From contig JAIQFR010000005.1 in NCBI GenBank assembly GCA_020073205.1, forward strand, positions 1-64,000: a stretch of DNA of 64,000 nt. The letters run 5' to 3'. Shown here one piece after another: positions 56,573 through 64,000 of the stretch. The number at the start of each line of letters is the position of its first letter. Position 1 is the stretch's first letter. The notes under the pieces were generated by a model. The model was given only the letters and a program-made list of their open reading frames with translations, made no database searches and was not told where the DNA came from. The position numbers and the translations under genes are program-made. This stretch comes from Terriglobia bacterium. Its GTDB lineage: Bacteria > Acidobacteriota > Polarisedimenticolia > Polarisedimenticolales > JAIQFR01.

Positions 56573-58939
56573 ATGAAGAGAGCTCGGGACGGACGCCGCA
56601 GGTCCGGGGGTCGGCGCCTTGCCGCCCGGGTGCTCCTCGCGCTGTCTCCTGTCGCTCTCGGGCTCGCGTCCACCGCGGGGGAGACTCCGCCGGCCGCCGG
56701 ACCGGCGCCCCGGGTGGAAGGTCCGCGCTCGACCGGACTGACCGAGAAGGTCACCGTCTCTCTGGTGCTGGTCGAGGTGGTGGCGGTGGACCGCGGCGGG
56801 CGGCACGTGAAGGGGTTGACGCGAGACGACTTCACCGTCCGCGAGGACGGCCAGGTCCTTCCCATCGCCAGCTTCGACGAGATCGATCTCGTGGGACCTG
56901 CCCCCGCCGCGCCGGCAGAACTCGCGCCCGGCGGGGAAGCCGCGGAGCCCGACCGGCAGGCCGCCTCGAAGCCTCCAATGCCGTCGGCGCCACTCGCACC
57001 GGCCGGCGGCGCGGCGAGACCCGGGGAGAGTCAGCGCCGATTCGTACTGGTCTTCGACGGTTACAACAACACGTCCGCGCTGCGCCTCGTGCAGGCGCGC
57101 CGCGCCGCGAAGGAGTTCGTGCGGACGAAGATGGGCGCGACGGACGCGGCGGCGGTCTACGAGATGTCCCCGTTCCTCCGAGCGATCACTTTCTTCACGT
57201 CGGACCGGACCGGCCTCGACGAGGCGCTGGAGCAGATCCGTTACTTCGGCGGGGAGTCGCTGGGCGAGCAGATCACCGATAACGCCCTTCGCACCGGCCT
57301 CCTCGGCAACAAGACCGAAATCGAGGACCGGTTGTTGACCCAGGCGCAGTTCGGCGCCAGCCAAGCGGCCGCCGAGCGACGGCAGTTCTACATGTCGCTC
57401 GCGTCCCTCGCCCAGGCGCTCGAGCCCGTGCCGGGGCGGAAGACCCTGGTCCTTTTCTCGGGCGGATTCCCGCTGGTTCCGACCCGCGAAGAAGCCGCGA
57501 ACCTCGGTTTCACGCTGGAGTTCCGGGAGGCCATCCGGGCGCTCGAGCGGGCGCGGGCGTCCATCTACGGCATGGACATCGGCGAGGAGAAGATCCTGGG
57601 GGACGTCACCCAAGGCGTGAGCAACCGGGTCATCGCCGACCAACTCGGGCTCCCCGCCGACTTCTTGGAGAGGATGGGAACCGGAATGGGCCCGGGCGGG
57701 GATTCGGTGTCGGCCCAGAACCAGATCCTGGCGGTCCTCTCCAACGAGTCCGGAGGCCGGTTCCTTGCCGGCCGAGATTACGAGCGGTCGTTCGGCGCGG
57801 TCGACGACGACACACGGCATTTCTACCTGATCGGCTGGCGTCCCCCGGAGTTCGGCGGCGCGGCGAGCGCCGACGCCCCTCCCCGGCGAGACCGGTACCG
57901 ATCGATCGACGTTTCGACGAACCGCAAAGGGGTCCGGATCATCGCTCGCCGCGGCCGGTACAACTGGACTCGGGACCTACAGCCCGCGGTTGCCGGCGCC
58001 TCGAGCCCCGGAGCGGCACGGATCCCGGCGCGGCCGGCGGCCGCATCGACGGCGGAAGGCGAGATCGCCCACAGGCTCCGCTGCGTGCCGGTCCCGTTCG
58101 CGGGCCGCGACGGCAAGACGCTGCTGACCTTTCCATTGTTCCTCGATGGCGCCGTCGCTCCGATCCGCTCGCCCGGCGGCGGGTTCTCGCTCGACGTCTC
58201 CACGAGGGTCGTGGTGCGCGCGGGGGGGGTCGAGATCGCGCGGAAGGAGCGCTCGTACCGGGTATCCGGCAAGCCCTCGATGGAGAACGCGCTTCGTGAC
58301 GGTTTCCGAATCATGGAGGCCATCGAGGTGGCGCCGGGACGCTATGACCTCGAAGCTTGGGTCCGCCTGAACGGGCTGGGCATCGAGGCGACCTGGCTCG
58401 GGCCCGCCGCCGTCCCCGATCTCGCATCGAGCGGCCTCCGCCTCTCGGGCCTCGCGATGTCGGGAGAAGCCTCGTCGCTCCCGCCCCTGGTGGCGGACGT
58501 TTTCACTGCCGGTGGATCCGACGCCGCCGCCGTCGACCGAGCCACCGCGGACCCGTTCAAGCTCGCCAACGGTTGGCGTGTCGCGGGAGAGTCGTCGCCG
58601 TCGCTCGACCCCTCGAAGCCCGTCACGTTGTTCTTTCGCGTCTATCACGCCGCGATGGACCCGGGCACGTCCATGCCCCGCGGACTCTCCCTCGACTACG
58701 TGCTTTCGCCCGCGGCCGGTGGGGCCGAGGTGCTCCCGCCGGTGCAGCTCGCGTACTTCAAGCAGGCCACGGAAGAAGGCGCGTTTGACGTGGTGGCGCG
58801 CCTCGACCTCAGTGAGCTTGGAACAGGGGCTTACGTCCTGCGCGTGGACGCGAAGGATTCCGCTTCCGCGACGTCGTCGCATCAAGAGCGACCCCTCACC
58901 GTCATGGTTCCGTCCAAACCGTTGGATGCGTCCAAATAG
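56573..58939 (+). CDS. Large VWFA-related acidobacterial-domain protein
   Basis: A 788-residue exported protein (signal about 15-37). It holds the family opening V-S-L-V-L-V-E-V-V-A-V-D-R-G-G-R-H-V-K-G-L with D-F-T-V-R-E-D-G-Q. A von Willebrand-A-like domain follows (about 150-430), opened by F-V-L-V-F-D-G-Y-N-N, where the D-x-S-x-S metal motif is changed (D-G-Y-N-N), so metal binding may be lost. The C-terminal 300 residues form beta-rich domains with no name. The ATG at 56573 follows GGGGAG. It lies 27 bases after the TPR gene and upstream of the Oar-like receptor. Confidence 0.8.
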   Translation: MKRARDGRRRSGGRRLAARVLLALSPVALGLASTAGETPPAAGPAPRVEGPRSTGLTEKVTVSLVLVEVVAVDRGGRHVKGLTRDDFTVREDGQVLPIASFDEIDLVGPAPAAPAELAPGGEAAEPDRQAASKPPMPSAPLAPAGGAARPGESQRRFVLVFDGYNNTSALRLVQARRAAKEFVRTKMGATDAAAVYEMSPFLRAITFFTSDRTGLDEALEQIRYFGGESLGEQITDNALRTGLLGNKTEIEDRLLTQAQFGASQAAAERRQFYMSLASLAQALEPVPGRKTLVLFSGGFPLVPTREEAANLGFTLEFREAIRALERARASIYGMDIGEEKILGDVTQGVSNRVIADQLGLPADFLERMGTGMGPGGDSVSAQNQILAVLSNESGGRFLAGRDYERSFGAVDDDTRHFYLIGWRPPEFGGAASADAPPRRDRYRSIDVSTNRKGVRIIARRGRYNWTRDLQPAVAGASSPGAARIPARPAAASTAEGEIAHRLRCVPVPFAGRDGKTLLTFPLFLDGAVAPIRSPGGGFSLDVSTRVVVRAGGVEIARKERSYRVSGKPSMENALRDGFRIMEAIEVAPGRYDLEAWVRLNGLGIEATWLGPAAVPDLASSGLRLSGLAMSGEASSLPPLVADVFTAGGSDAAAVDRATADPFKLANGWRVAGESSPSLDPSKPVTLFFRVYHAAMDPGTSMPRGLSLDYVLSPAAGGAEVLPPVQLAYFKQATEEGAFDVVARLDLSELGTGAYVLRVDAKDSASATSSHQERPLTVMVPSKPLDASK

Positions 58940-59195
58940 TTGGCATCACACGGTTCGCGCTTTCAGCAACAAGGCTGCAAGGCCAACGAAAACAGGACGC
59001 CCGGCGATCCGGGTCCCGGGGAATGCTTCTTGCTGCGTCCAGGCCACAGGCGGGGATGGTGTGTCCCCGTCCAGGCTCGGAGGGTCCGGGAGGAGGGAGC
59101 CTTGAGTCGCCAATCACCCGCGGTGCGGACCGTGGGGAGGCACCGAATCTGGGAATGCCGGGCTGGCTTCCCGCGTCCAGGAGGAGGAGAAAAGC
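58940..59195 (+). other. Leader region of the Oar-like receptor gene
   Basis: About 256 bases without a credible gene. It contains a short inverted repeat (CGGGGA with TCCCCG near 59052-59071) and ends in GGAGGAGGAG, the ribosome site of the receptor gene. No promoter of good quality and no known riboswitch core is seen; a 5' leader is possible. Confidence 0.35.
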
Positions 59196-62100
59196 ATGAG
59201 GCGATGGAGTAGAGGTCATGTCGCCCTCGCCGCCTTCATGGTCTGTTTCCTGTGCGGATGGGCATTCGCGCAAGAGCTGACCACGGGGATCGTCGAGGGA
59301 GTCGTCAAGGACGACAAGGGCAGACCGGTCGAGGGGGCGGCGATCTCGGTGGATGGACCTCAGGGCCACCACACCGCGGTCTCCGACGCGGACGGCCGCT
59401 TCTCCGTCCGGTCCCTGCCGGCGGGCACCTACCTGGTGAAGGCCGAGGCGCACGGCTTCGGCACCGTCGTGCAGAGCGGCGTCCAGGTGAACATCAACAA
59501 GCGCACCCAGGTCCCGTTCAAGCTGAGCGGTGGCAGGGTCGAGACGGTCACCGTCACCTCGGAAGCGCCCATCGTGGACATGAAGAACACGTCCGTGGGC
59601 GCGACCATTTCTGTGAGCAGCATGGTGGATTACATCCCGCTCGGCCGGAACTTCTCCGCGATGTTCACTCTCTCCCCCGGCGTGGTGAGCGGGCTGAACT
59701 CCGGGGCGGGCAACTACTCGATCTCCGGATCCTCCGGGCTCGAGAACTCGTACCTGGTGGACGGCGTCAACATCACGAACTCCGGCTACGGCGGCATCGG
59801 CTCCTACAACCGCCGGTACGGCTCGCTGGGGTCCGGGGTGACCAACGACTTCATCGACCAGGTCGAGGTCAAGGAAGCCGGTTTCGAGGCGGAGTTCGGC
59901 CAGGCCACCGGCGGCGTTGTGAACGCCGTGGTTAAGAGCGGGACGAACAACCTCTCCGGCCAGGTCGCGATCTACTCCCAGCCGACGTCATTCGAGAGCG
60001 AGCGGAAGCTGGTGTACACGTTCCCCGACGCGGTCCCCATCAAGGACCGGCAGCAGCAGGACATCGGCCTGTCGCTGGGTGGCCCGATCCTCAAGGACAG
60101 GCTGTTCTGGTTCGCCGCGTACAACCCGGTCGAGACCAAGACCACGTTCGAGCGCACCGGACTCGACCCGACGGCGCTCTACGCGATCGTCGACGGCGAG
60201 AAGGTCTACTACGACCCGGCCCAGACGAGCTTCGGCCGCACCGCGGTCCGCACGCGGGACAACGACAACTATGCGGCGAAGTTCTCGTGGTACATGACCC
60301 CGAACCATCGCTTCGAGGTGACCGCCTTCGGCGATCCCTCCACGGGCAAGCTCGGGCCACAGCTCGGCACCGCGATTCGCCGCGTCGGCGAGCAGGGGTT
60401 CTCCAAGCTGGACTACGGCGGCAACAACGTCTCGCTGAAGTACGCCGGAGCCATCACGTCGAACTTCTTCGTCGACGGATTGGTGGCGCGCCACAAGTCG
60501 AAGCTGAAGGAACAGGCCCAGGAGCTCTTCGAGCTGGAGAATCTCGACATACCTGGTGGCCTCGTCAGTGGCGGCCTCGGCTTCACGCCGGACACCGACG
60601 AGAACGTGGACCAGTACGCCCTCAAGCTGACGTACGTGATCGGCAACCACGAGATCAAGGGCGGCTGGCAGCAGGACAAAGTGGAGTACACCGAGGCGGG
60701 CAAAGAGACCGGTCCGACATTCACCCAAAACCTCCCGATCGGCGTCTTCGACGATGCATCCGGCAAGTATGTCTGGAGCGGCGAGTACTATCAACAGCCG
60801 AGCACAACGGGTGCCTTCTTGACCTTCGAGCAAACCACACTCCCTGACGAGTCGACAGTGCCGGTTTATACGGTGCAGCGGTCCCGGACCAGTCCTCTCG
60901 GTGTGCTCACGCACAACACCGAGGACAACTTCTTCCTTCAGGACACCTGGTCTATCACGCCCCGCTGGACGCTGAAGGTCGGCGTGCGCCACACGAAGGA
61001 GAACGTCTCGGGCGGCGCCCCGTTCGCGCTGCCCTTCAGCTTTATTAGCCGCAATACGACCGTCAGCCGCGCCAGACTGGTGGATCCCAATACGCCCACG
61101 CCCGAAAACCCCGAGGCCGTGACCTTCCCGCAGGAATGGGCTCCCCGCGTCGGCGTGACGTGGGACGTCCGCGGCGACGGCCGTCACAAAGTCTATGCTA
61201 ACTACTCGAAGATGGTTCAGCGCTTGACCCAGGACCTCGCCTACCGTGCGTTCTCCAACGAGGTCGACATGAGCCAGCGATGGCTCGACGCGAACCTGAC
61301 CCAGCCCGCCGCGACCTCGAATTGTCCGGTCGCGGGCGGCGGGACCGCGCTCTGCCAGGCGGTCCTGACCGTCACGGGCTCGAGCCCGACCCAGGTCTGG
61401 AGCGGGACCAAGCTCCCTTACACGGAAGAGATGCTGCTCGGCTACTCCCGGGAGTTGTCGGCGAATATGAGCGTGGATCTCCGGTACATCCACCGCCGCA
61501 TCGGTAGGATTATCGAGGACTTCTCCTACGTCCCACAGGAGGAGATCGATAATCTGTACTGGGGCAGCGAGGCCATCCCTGGAGCGACGTTCAATCCGTA
61601 CCCGAGTTACCTGTCGAACGATTTCGGGAATTACGTCCTCGGCAACCCGTCCCAGAACAGCGGTTCCGCGATAGCCCAGCTCGGCGGTCCCGGCTTCCCG
61701 GACTTCCCCAAGCCGAGGCGCGACTATGACGCCTTCGAGGTCATCTTCAACAAGCGGTTCTCTGACAACTGGGTGATGTGGGCGTCATACCGCTACGGCC
61801 AGCTTATCGGTAACTACGAGGGGCTCCTCAGGAACGACAACGGCCAGGACGACCCGAACATCACGTCGCTCTACGACTTTCCCGATTCGCCCCTGATGCA
61901 CGGGCAGTTCATCGCCGGCCCGCTGAATACCGACGTCAAGCACAACCTGAAAGTGTTCGCGACCTACCAGTTCAAGAACGGCCTCAGCATGGGCGCGGCT
62001 CTCACCTGGTCCACGGGTGTGCCGCGGTTCCCGCAGCTCGTGCACCCGAACGACTTCTACCAACTTCCTGGCGTCGGGGAGGTCCCGGGGACCGACCCGG

Positions 62101-62624
62101 TGTATGGCTCCTGGCTACAACGCATGAACCTCGTGCCGGTCCCGGGATTCCCGGGGCAGTATACGGAGGCGGCGGTCGGCGCACCTTTCCTGGTGCTGTC
62201 AAATGGGATCGGGGCTCTGCCCAGCCAGATGTCTACCGGCCAGGCGCAGAACGGGCAACTGGTGTTCACGCCGTACAACCCGCCCTCGGCGACCACTGGG
62301 CAGGTGGATGAGGTCATCACCAACCCGCTCACGGGTAACAACCAGTTCCTTTACAGCTACGCCACGGTGAAGCGCGACTTCAGTGGCCGCACGCCGGACA
62401 GTACCACGATCGACTTCCACGTCTCCTACAATCTCAAGACCCATTGGAAGAACAGCAACATCAACCTGGGTCTCGACGTGTTCAACCTGTTCAACACCCA
62501 GGAAGGCGATACCTGGGACGACGTCCTGGAGCTCAGTCAGGCCACGCGGAATCCTAACTACGGCAGGGCTGACACCTACGCGGCTCCGCGCAGCGCGCGC
62601 GTGTCGCTGAGGTGGAGCTTCTAG
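59196..62624 (+). CDS. Oar-like TonB-dependent outer-membrane receptor with carboxypeptidase-regulatory domain
   Basis: A 1142-residue outer-membrane protein. Signal peptide 1-25 (ends F-A-Q-E). A carboxypeptidase-regulatory-like domain comes first (about 29-115; G-I-V-E-G-V-V-K-D-D-K-G-R-P-V-E-G-A), then a plug (about 118-250) with N-S-Y-L-V-D-G-V-N-I-T and E-A-E-F-G-Q-A-T-G-G-V-V-N-A-V-V-K-S-G-T-N. A barrel ending in L-R-W-S-F completes it. The plan matches the Oar family, which is expanded in Acidobacteria and handles large substrates or secretion. The typical TonB box is not certain. The ATG has a GGAGGAGGAG site; a terminator follows. Substrate unknown. Confidence 0.9.
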   Translation: MRRWSRGHVALAAFMVCFLCGWAFAQELTTGIVEGVVKDDKGRPVEGAAISVDGPQGHHTAVSDADGRFSVRSLPAGTYLVKAEAHGFGTVVQSGVQVNINKRTQVPFKLSGGRVETVTVTSEAPIVDMKNTSVGATISVSSMVDYIPLGRNFSAMFTLSPGVVSGLNSGAGNYSISGSSGLENSYLVDGVNITNSGYGGIGSYNRRYGSLGSGVTNDFIDQVEVKEAGFEAEFGQATGGVVNAVVKSGTNNLSGQVAIYSQPTSFESERKLVYTFPDAVPIKDRQQQDIGLSLGGPILKDRLFWFAAYNPVETKTTFERTGLDPTALYAIVDGEKVYYDPAQTSFGRTAVRTRDNDNYAAKFSWYMTPNHRFEVTAFGDPSTGKLGPQLGTAIRRVGEQGFSKLDYGGNNVSLKYAGAITSNFFVDGLVARHKSKLKEQAQELFELENLDIPGGLVSGGLGFTPDTDENVDQYALKLTYVIGNHEIKGGWQQDKVEYTEAGKETGPTFTQNLPIGVFDDASGKYVWSGEYYQQPSTTGAFLTFEQTTLPDESTVPVYTVQRSRTSPLGVLTHNTEDNFFLQDTWSITPRWTLKVGVRHTKENVSGGAPFALPFSFISRNTTVSRARLVDPNTPTPENPEAVTFPQEWAPRVGVTWDVRGDGRHKVYANYSKMVQRLTQDLAYRAFSNEVDMSQRWLDANLTQPAATSNCPVAGGGTALCQAVLTVTGSSPTQVWSGTKLPYTEEMLLGYSRELSANMSVDLRYIHRRIGRIIEDFSYVPQEEIDNLYWGSEAIPGATFNPYPSYLSNDFGNYVLGNPSQNSGSAIAQLGGPGFPDFPKPRRDYDAFEVIFNKRFSDNWVMWASYRYGQLIGNYEGLLRNDNGQDDPNITSLYDFPDSPLMHGQFIAGPLNTDVKHNLKVFATYQFKNGLSMGAALTWSTGVPRFPQLVHPNDFYQLPGVGEVPGTDPVYGSWLQRMNLVPVPGFPGQYTEAAVGAPFLVLSNGIGALPSQMSTGQAQNGQLVFTPYNPPSATTGQVDEVITNPLTGNNQFLYSYATVKRDFSGRTPDSTTIDFHVSYNLKTHWKNSNINLGLDVFNLFNTQEGDTWDDVLELSQATRNPNYGRADTYAAPRSARVSLRWSF

Positions 62625-62652
62625 AATCCCGGTCGCACCAATCGAACTTCGA

Positions 62653-62684
62653 GGGGGAGCCCGCCGGGGCTCCCCCTTTTCTTT
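62653..62684 (+). terminator. Rho-independent terminator after the Oar-like receptor
   Basis: A perfect 10-base-pair stem (GGGGGAGCCC at 62653-62662 with 62667-62676) closes a four-base GCCG loop and is followed by TTTTCTTT. It lies 28 bases after the stop at 62624. The reverse strand has no T run, so it works only left to right. Confidence 0.9.
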
Positions 62685-62715
62685 GCCGCGTGAACCGGGA
62701 CCGGAGGCCGATCGC

Positions 62716-63144
62716 CTACCCCAGCAGATCGACCCCGCCGAAGAAGTAGGCGATCTCGAACGCGGCGGTCTCGGGGGCGTCCGAGCCGTGGACGACGTTC
62801 CGCTCGACGGAGGTCGCGAGCTCCTTGCGCAGCGTCCCCGGCGCAGCGTTGGAGGGGTTCGTGGAGCCCATGATCTCGCGCCACCTCGAGATCGCGTCCT
62901 CCCTCTCCAGGACCACGACGATGGCCGGCCCCGACGACATGAACGAGGTCAGGCTCGCGAAGAACGGCTTGCCGCGGTGGACCGCGTAGAACCCCTCCGC
63001 CTCGGCCATGCCCAGTCGGACCATTCTGAGCGCCGCGATCCGGAACCCCTCGGCCTCGATCCGCGCGATCACCTTCCCGGCGACGCGCTGCTCCACGGCG
63101 TCCGGCTTCACGATCGCCAGCGTCCTCTGAACGTGGTGCGTCAT
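62716..63144 (-). CDS. ndk: Nucleoside diphosphate kinase
   Basis: Ndk transfers phosphate between nucleoside tri- and diphosphates through a phospho-His. The 142-residue protein shows [10 protein letters not shown] at the start, [12 protein letters not shown] and the active-site N-V-V-H-G-S-D with the His. The [11 protein letters not shown] segment is a family variant. The ATG at 63144 overlaps the sucD stop (ATGA), so sucD and ndk are coupled; this makes sense because succinyl-CoA synthetase yields ATP or GTP and Ndk balances them. Confidence 0.95.
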   Translation of the reverse strand: MTHHVQRTLAIVKPDAVEQRVAGKVIARIEAEGFRIAALRMVRLGMAEAEGFYAVHRGKPFFASLTSFMSSGPAIVVVLEREDAISRWREIMGSTNPSNAAPGTLRKELATSVERNVVHGSDAPETAAFEIAYFFGGVDLLG

Positions 63145-64000
63145 CCCGTCTCCCCGCCTCGCTCTGCGAGTGCCTTCATCACGGTTTCACCGATCGCCGC
63201 CGGGGTCAAAACAACCGCGATCCCCCCCTCCCGGAGCGCCTTCATCTTCTCCGCGGCGGTCCCCTTCCCGCCGGCGATGATCGCGCCGGCGTGTCCCATC
63301 CGTCGCCCCGGAGGGGCGGTCTGACCGGCGACGAACGCGACCACCGGCTTCGTGACGTGCGCCTTCACGAACGCCGCGGCCTCCTCCTCGGCGGTCCCCC
63401 CGATCTCGCCGATCATGACCACGGCGCGGGTCTCCGGGTCGGCCTGGAACAGCGCCAGCATGTCGATGAAGTTCGTGCCGGGAATCGGGTCGCCGCCGAT
63501 GCCGACGCAGGTGGACTGGCCGATGCCGAGGCGGGTCAGCTGGTCCACCGCCTCGTAGGTCAGGGTGCCCGAGCGGGAGACGACGCCCACGGGGCCGGGC
63601 CGGTGGATGTGCCCCGGCATGATCCCGATCTTGCATCGGCCCGGGGAGATGATCCCGGGGCAGTTGGGGCCGATGAGTCTCGTCGTTTTCCCCTCGAGGA
63701 ACGTCATGACCCGGACCATGTCGAGGGTCGGAATCCCCTCGGTGATGCACACCACCAGCGGGATCAGGGCGGACGCCGCCTCGAGGATCGCGTCGGCGGC
63801 GAACGGCGGCGGGACGAAGATCACGCTGGCGTTCGCGCCGGTCAACCGCACGGCCTCGTCGACCGTGTCGAACACCGGAATGCCGTCCAGGGTCGCCCCT
63901 CCCTTGCCCGGCGTGACCCCCGCCGCCACCTTCGTGCCGTACTCCACCGCCTTGCGCGTGTGGAACGTCCCCTCGCCTCCGGTGATCCCCTGGACCAAGA
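63141..64000 (-). CDS. sucD: Succinyl-CoA synthetase alpha subunit (5' end outside the window)
   Basis: SucD forms, with SucC, the citric-cycle enzyme that makes ATP or GTP from succinyl-CoA. About 286 residues are visible. They show [13 protein letters not shown] near the N-terminus, the [11 protein letters not shown] segment, the [11 protein letters not shown] site and the active-site His in R-M-G-H-A-G-A-I-I. The N-terminal few residues and the start codon lie beyond the right edge. ndk follows with overlapping codons. sucC is expected just outside. Confidence 0.95.
   Translation of the reverse strand, partial: LVQGITGGEGTFHTRKAVEYGTKVAAGVTPGKGGATLDGIPVFDTVDEAVRLTGANASVIFVPPPFAADAILEAASALIPLVVCITEGIPTLDMVRVMTFLEGKTTRLIGPNCPGIISPGRCKIGIMPGHIHRPGPVGVVSRSGTLTYEAVDQLTRLGIGQSTCVGIGGDPIPGTNFIDMLALFQADPETRAVVMIGEIGGTAEEEAAAFVKAHVTKPVVAFVAGQTAPPGRRMGHAGAIIAGGKGTAAEKMKALREGGIAVVLTPAAIGETVMKALAERGGETG

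Noticed and set aside
1-64000. Search for CRISPR arrays, insertion sequences, prophage and integrase genes
   Set aside because: No regular direct repeats with spacers, transposase motifs or terminal inverted repeats were noticed; genes are housekeeping or envelope type throughout.
1-64000. Search for tRNA and rRNA genes in gaps
   Set aside because: No gap shows a cloverleaf with the usual T-arm sequence or an rRNA core. A covariance-model scan would be decisive and could not be run.

Overview
The window is very GC-rich, gene-dense bacterial chromosome with no mobile element, prophage, CRISPR array or RNA gene that I can support. It encodes an outer-membrane (diderm) cell: LpxC, BamD, MsbA, an ArnT-like glycosyltransferase, a TonB-dependent receptor and Mpl. 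Two proteins carry the VWFA-related domain first described in Acidobacteria. A very large Oar-type TonB receptor begins with a carboxypeptidase-regulatory domain. Together these point to Acidobacteriota (an inference; no marker RNA is present).

Layout. 1-7 kb: the 5' end of lpxC, then a forward run of a TPR protein, a GAF-like protein, a Slt-type lytic transglycosylase, an EamA permease and a metallo-beta-lactamase-fold protein with lost metal ligands. 7-11 kb (reverse): hslV-hslU, an FN3 lipoprotein, dapF and a small membrane protein, mostly with overlapping stop/start codons. 11-15 kb: a hybrid sensor kinase, a small coiled-coil protein and a DUF72 protein. 15-21 kb (reverse): def-fmt, lemA-TPM, then PASTA-rpe-ybgC-bamD. 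21-28 kb: a FecR/Trp-rich exported protein with a strong terminator, then mpl, an AsmA-like protein and a lipoprotein (reverse), and an apparently exported Pcm (forward).

28-38 kb: an archaeal/eukaryotic-type prolyl-tRNA synthetase, a TMTC-like membrane TPR protein, a MazEF pair with a visible promoter and operator, an unknown exported protein, two tandem and very different GAPDH genes, and a six-heme NapC/NirT-type cytochrome. 38-46 kb: a Lon-like protease with a degenerate P-loop coupled to a DUF971 gene, an ECF sigma/anti-sigma/bactofilin-like membrane protein operon, a dikinase-like protein with its domains in reversed order, and a VWFA protein.

46-55 kb looks like an envelope-glycolipid island: a LAB_N protein, a GT2 glycosyltransferase, two divergent atypical sugar/lipid kinases, a second TMTC-like protein, an ICMT-like methyltransferase, an ArnT-like enzyme and MsbA. 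55-63 kb: a carboxypeptidase-regulatory/TPR protein, a second VWFA-related protein and the Oar-like receptor, closed by a strong terminator. The window ends in ndk and a partial sucD.

The most unusual items are the domain-permuted dikinase-like protein (43173-45218), the second GAPDH that lacks phosphate-site residues (35199-36227), the kinase/glycosyltransferase island, the FN3 lipoprotein with an LptM-like N-terminus beside dapF, and the exported-looking Pcm. No finding was tested by database search; family names rest on motifs read in the sequence.
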